From positions 1,302,001 to 1,366,000 of the forward strand of contig NZ_CP037954.1 in the NCBI RefSeq assembly GCF_004359195.1: 64,000 nucleotides of DNA, in the 5' to 3' direction. Below the pieces are notes generated by a model. It searched no databases. It was not told where the DNA came from and worked only from the letters and a program-made list of their open reading frames with translations. This stretch comes from Chryseobacterium salivictor (GTDB lineage: Bacteria; Bacteroidota; Bacteroidia; Flavobacteriales; Weeksellaceae). Numbering within the stretch: position 1 is the stretch's first letter; the number at the start of each line of letters is the position of its first letter. Positions 63,306 to 64,000 of the stretch are shown one piece after another. The position numbers and the translations under genes were made by a program.

Positions 63306-64000
63306 TTATTCCCTGATTTTAACCAACACCCAACCGCTGTATTGGGTAAGTGTTTCGTGACCCGGTTCTTTCCAGGACATCACATACCAGTAGGTTCCAG
63401 TGTTTACTGCTCTTCCGGCAAACTTTCCGTTCCAGGAAAAACGGTTGTTTTTGTCACCACTAAATATGGTTTGTCCAGAACGGTTGTAAATCTGTAGCGA
63501 AGGTTCATTTTTTTTCAGTAAACCGGAATAATTTAAAACATCATTAATTCCGTCATCGTTTGGAGTAATAGCGTTGTAGAGTTGTATAACATTGATATCT
63601 ACTGAAACCGGAGTGCAATTGTCGGCTGATATGACAGAAATCGTATGATCGCCGCCACGAACATTCAAAAAAACATTGGAAGACTGATAATTAAGGTTGT
63701 CTATGGCGTATTGATATGGAGGATTTCCGCCGTTAACATTCACCGATACGATAGATCCCTGAATGTCGATGCGTGTAATTTGGGGCAGGGCGATTGCAGT
63801 TATGGAAACATTTTGTCTGTAAATACAACCATTGGAATACAGATCTACCCAATAATCATTAATGGGAACATTTTGTATTACTTGAGTTTTTTCGCCAGTG
63901 CTCCAAAGATATCTGTCAAATCCTGAACCGGCATCAAGACTTGTTTTTGCATCAGGACAGATTTTTTTATCCTTTAACACGGCGGATATTTTTGGTTGTC
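63306..64000 (-). CDS. C-terminal part of a T9SS type-B sorted surface protein (5' end outside the window)
   Basis: The frame is open to the right edge, so this is the 3' part of a larger gene. The last 231 residues include a PKD/Ig-like module (CPDAKTSLDAGSGFDRYLWS and WVDLYSNGCIYRQNVSITA), a second beta module (YQYAIDNLNYQSSNVF), and a C-terminal gliding-motility-associated domain (YNAITPNDDGINDVLNYSGL, IYNRSGQTIFSGD, WNGKFAGRAVNTGTYWYVMS). This order is typical of large adhesin-like proteins in flavobacteria. The GTG at 63980 is internal, not the real start. Confidence 0.85.
   Translation of the reverse strand, partial: QPKISAVLKDKKICPDAKTSLDAGSGFDRYLWSTGEKTQVIQNVPINDYWVDLYSNGCIYRQNVSITAIALPQITRIDIQGSIVSVNVNGGNPPYQYAIDNLNYQSSNVFLNVRGGDHTISVISADNCTPVSVDINVIQLYNAITPNDDGINDVLNYSGLLKKNEPSLQIYNRSGQTIFSGDKNNRFSWNGKFAGRAVNTGTYWYVMSWKEPGHETLTQYSGWVLVKIRE

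Noticed and set aside
1-64000. CRISPR array, prophage or integrated element in the window
   Set aside because: No regularly spaced direct repeats with unique spacers, no phage, integrase or transposase gene, and core gene order dominates.

Overview
The window is a stretch of chromosome from a low-GC Bacteroidota, most likely the Chryseobacterium/Kaistella group of Flavobacteriia. The evidence is the recurrent TAnnTTTG -7 promoter boxes a short distance upstream of starts, type IX secretion (T9SS) sorting domains at the ends of large secreted proteins, a ribosomal protein bTHX gene, a single-chain cytochrome b succinate dehydrogenase, and many DUF families typical of flavobacteria. I see no rRNA, tRNA, CRISPR array, prophage or intact insertion sequence.

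Layout. 1-5.1 kb: a recQ helicase gene with an in-frame stop, aspS, a tiny bTHX gene, and DUF937 and DUF2480 genes. 5.1-5.6 kb: a toxin-antitoxin pair with a frameshift in each gene. 5.6-15.8 kb: lpxB, a ComEC-like gene, the sdhCAB operon, a cysteine-less thioredoxin-fold lipoprotein and rlmD. 15.8-25.5 kb: a DUF5117-type metalloprotease, DUF6452 and DUF6048 genes, a reprolysin-like T9SS protease, trmB and secreted proteins of unknown role. 25.5-27.4 kb (minus): rplM-rpsI-rpsB. 27.7-35.6 kb: a propeller-like lipoprotein, fused isobutyryl-CoA mutase (icmF), a serine hydrolase and a pirin. 35.9-41.8 kb: a fatty acid desaturase, ruvC, an M43 T9SS protease, and DUF4407 and TPR genes. 41.9-44.4 kb (minus): copper nitrite reductase nirK with a SUMF1-like lipoprotein and a SCO copper chaperone. 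44.6-47.7 kb (minus): coaE, an MBL-fold hydrolase, a broken GxxExxY gene inside nested inverted repeats, and ruvB. 47.9-56 kb: an MFS transporter, hutI, a DUF695 gene and a partial phenylacetate catabolic cluster (paaB, C, D, G, H, I). 56-59 kb: an ECF sigma factor, a probable anti-sigma factor and two DUF4252 proteins, one fused to a GIN-type adhesin domain. 59-64 kb: a T9SS type-B surface protein, guaB, and the 3' end of another T9SS type-B protein.

How the genes work together. SdhCAB feeds the respiratory chain. NirK reduces nitrite to NO, and the SCO protein in the same operon is a plausible copper supplier. PaaBCD, PaaG, PaaH and PaaI cover epoxidation, isomerisation, oxidation and thioesterase steps of phenylacetyl-CoA breakdown, but paaA (the catalytic epoxidase subunit) and paaE are not in the window. 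IcmF and HutI point to catabolism of branched acyl-CoAs and histidine. RuvB and RuvC, RlmD, TrmB, AspS and the ribosomal proteins are core functions.

Most of the window is ordinary core genome, and I found no convincing new multi-gene system. The points most worth a second look are the signs of decay (recQ nonsense codon, double-frameshifted toxin-antitoxin pair, broken GxxExxY gene), repeat-bounded cassettes at 46.1-46.7 and 49.07-49.22 kb, the DUF4252-GIN fusion next to an ECF sigma factor, the paa cluster without paaA, and several short gene-tail-like frames in front of orphan terminators.
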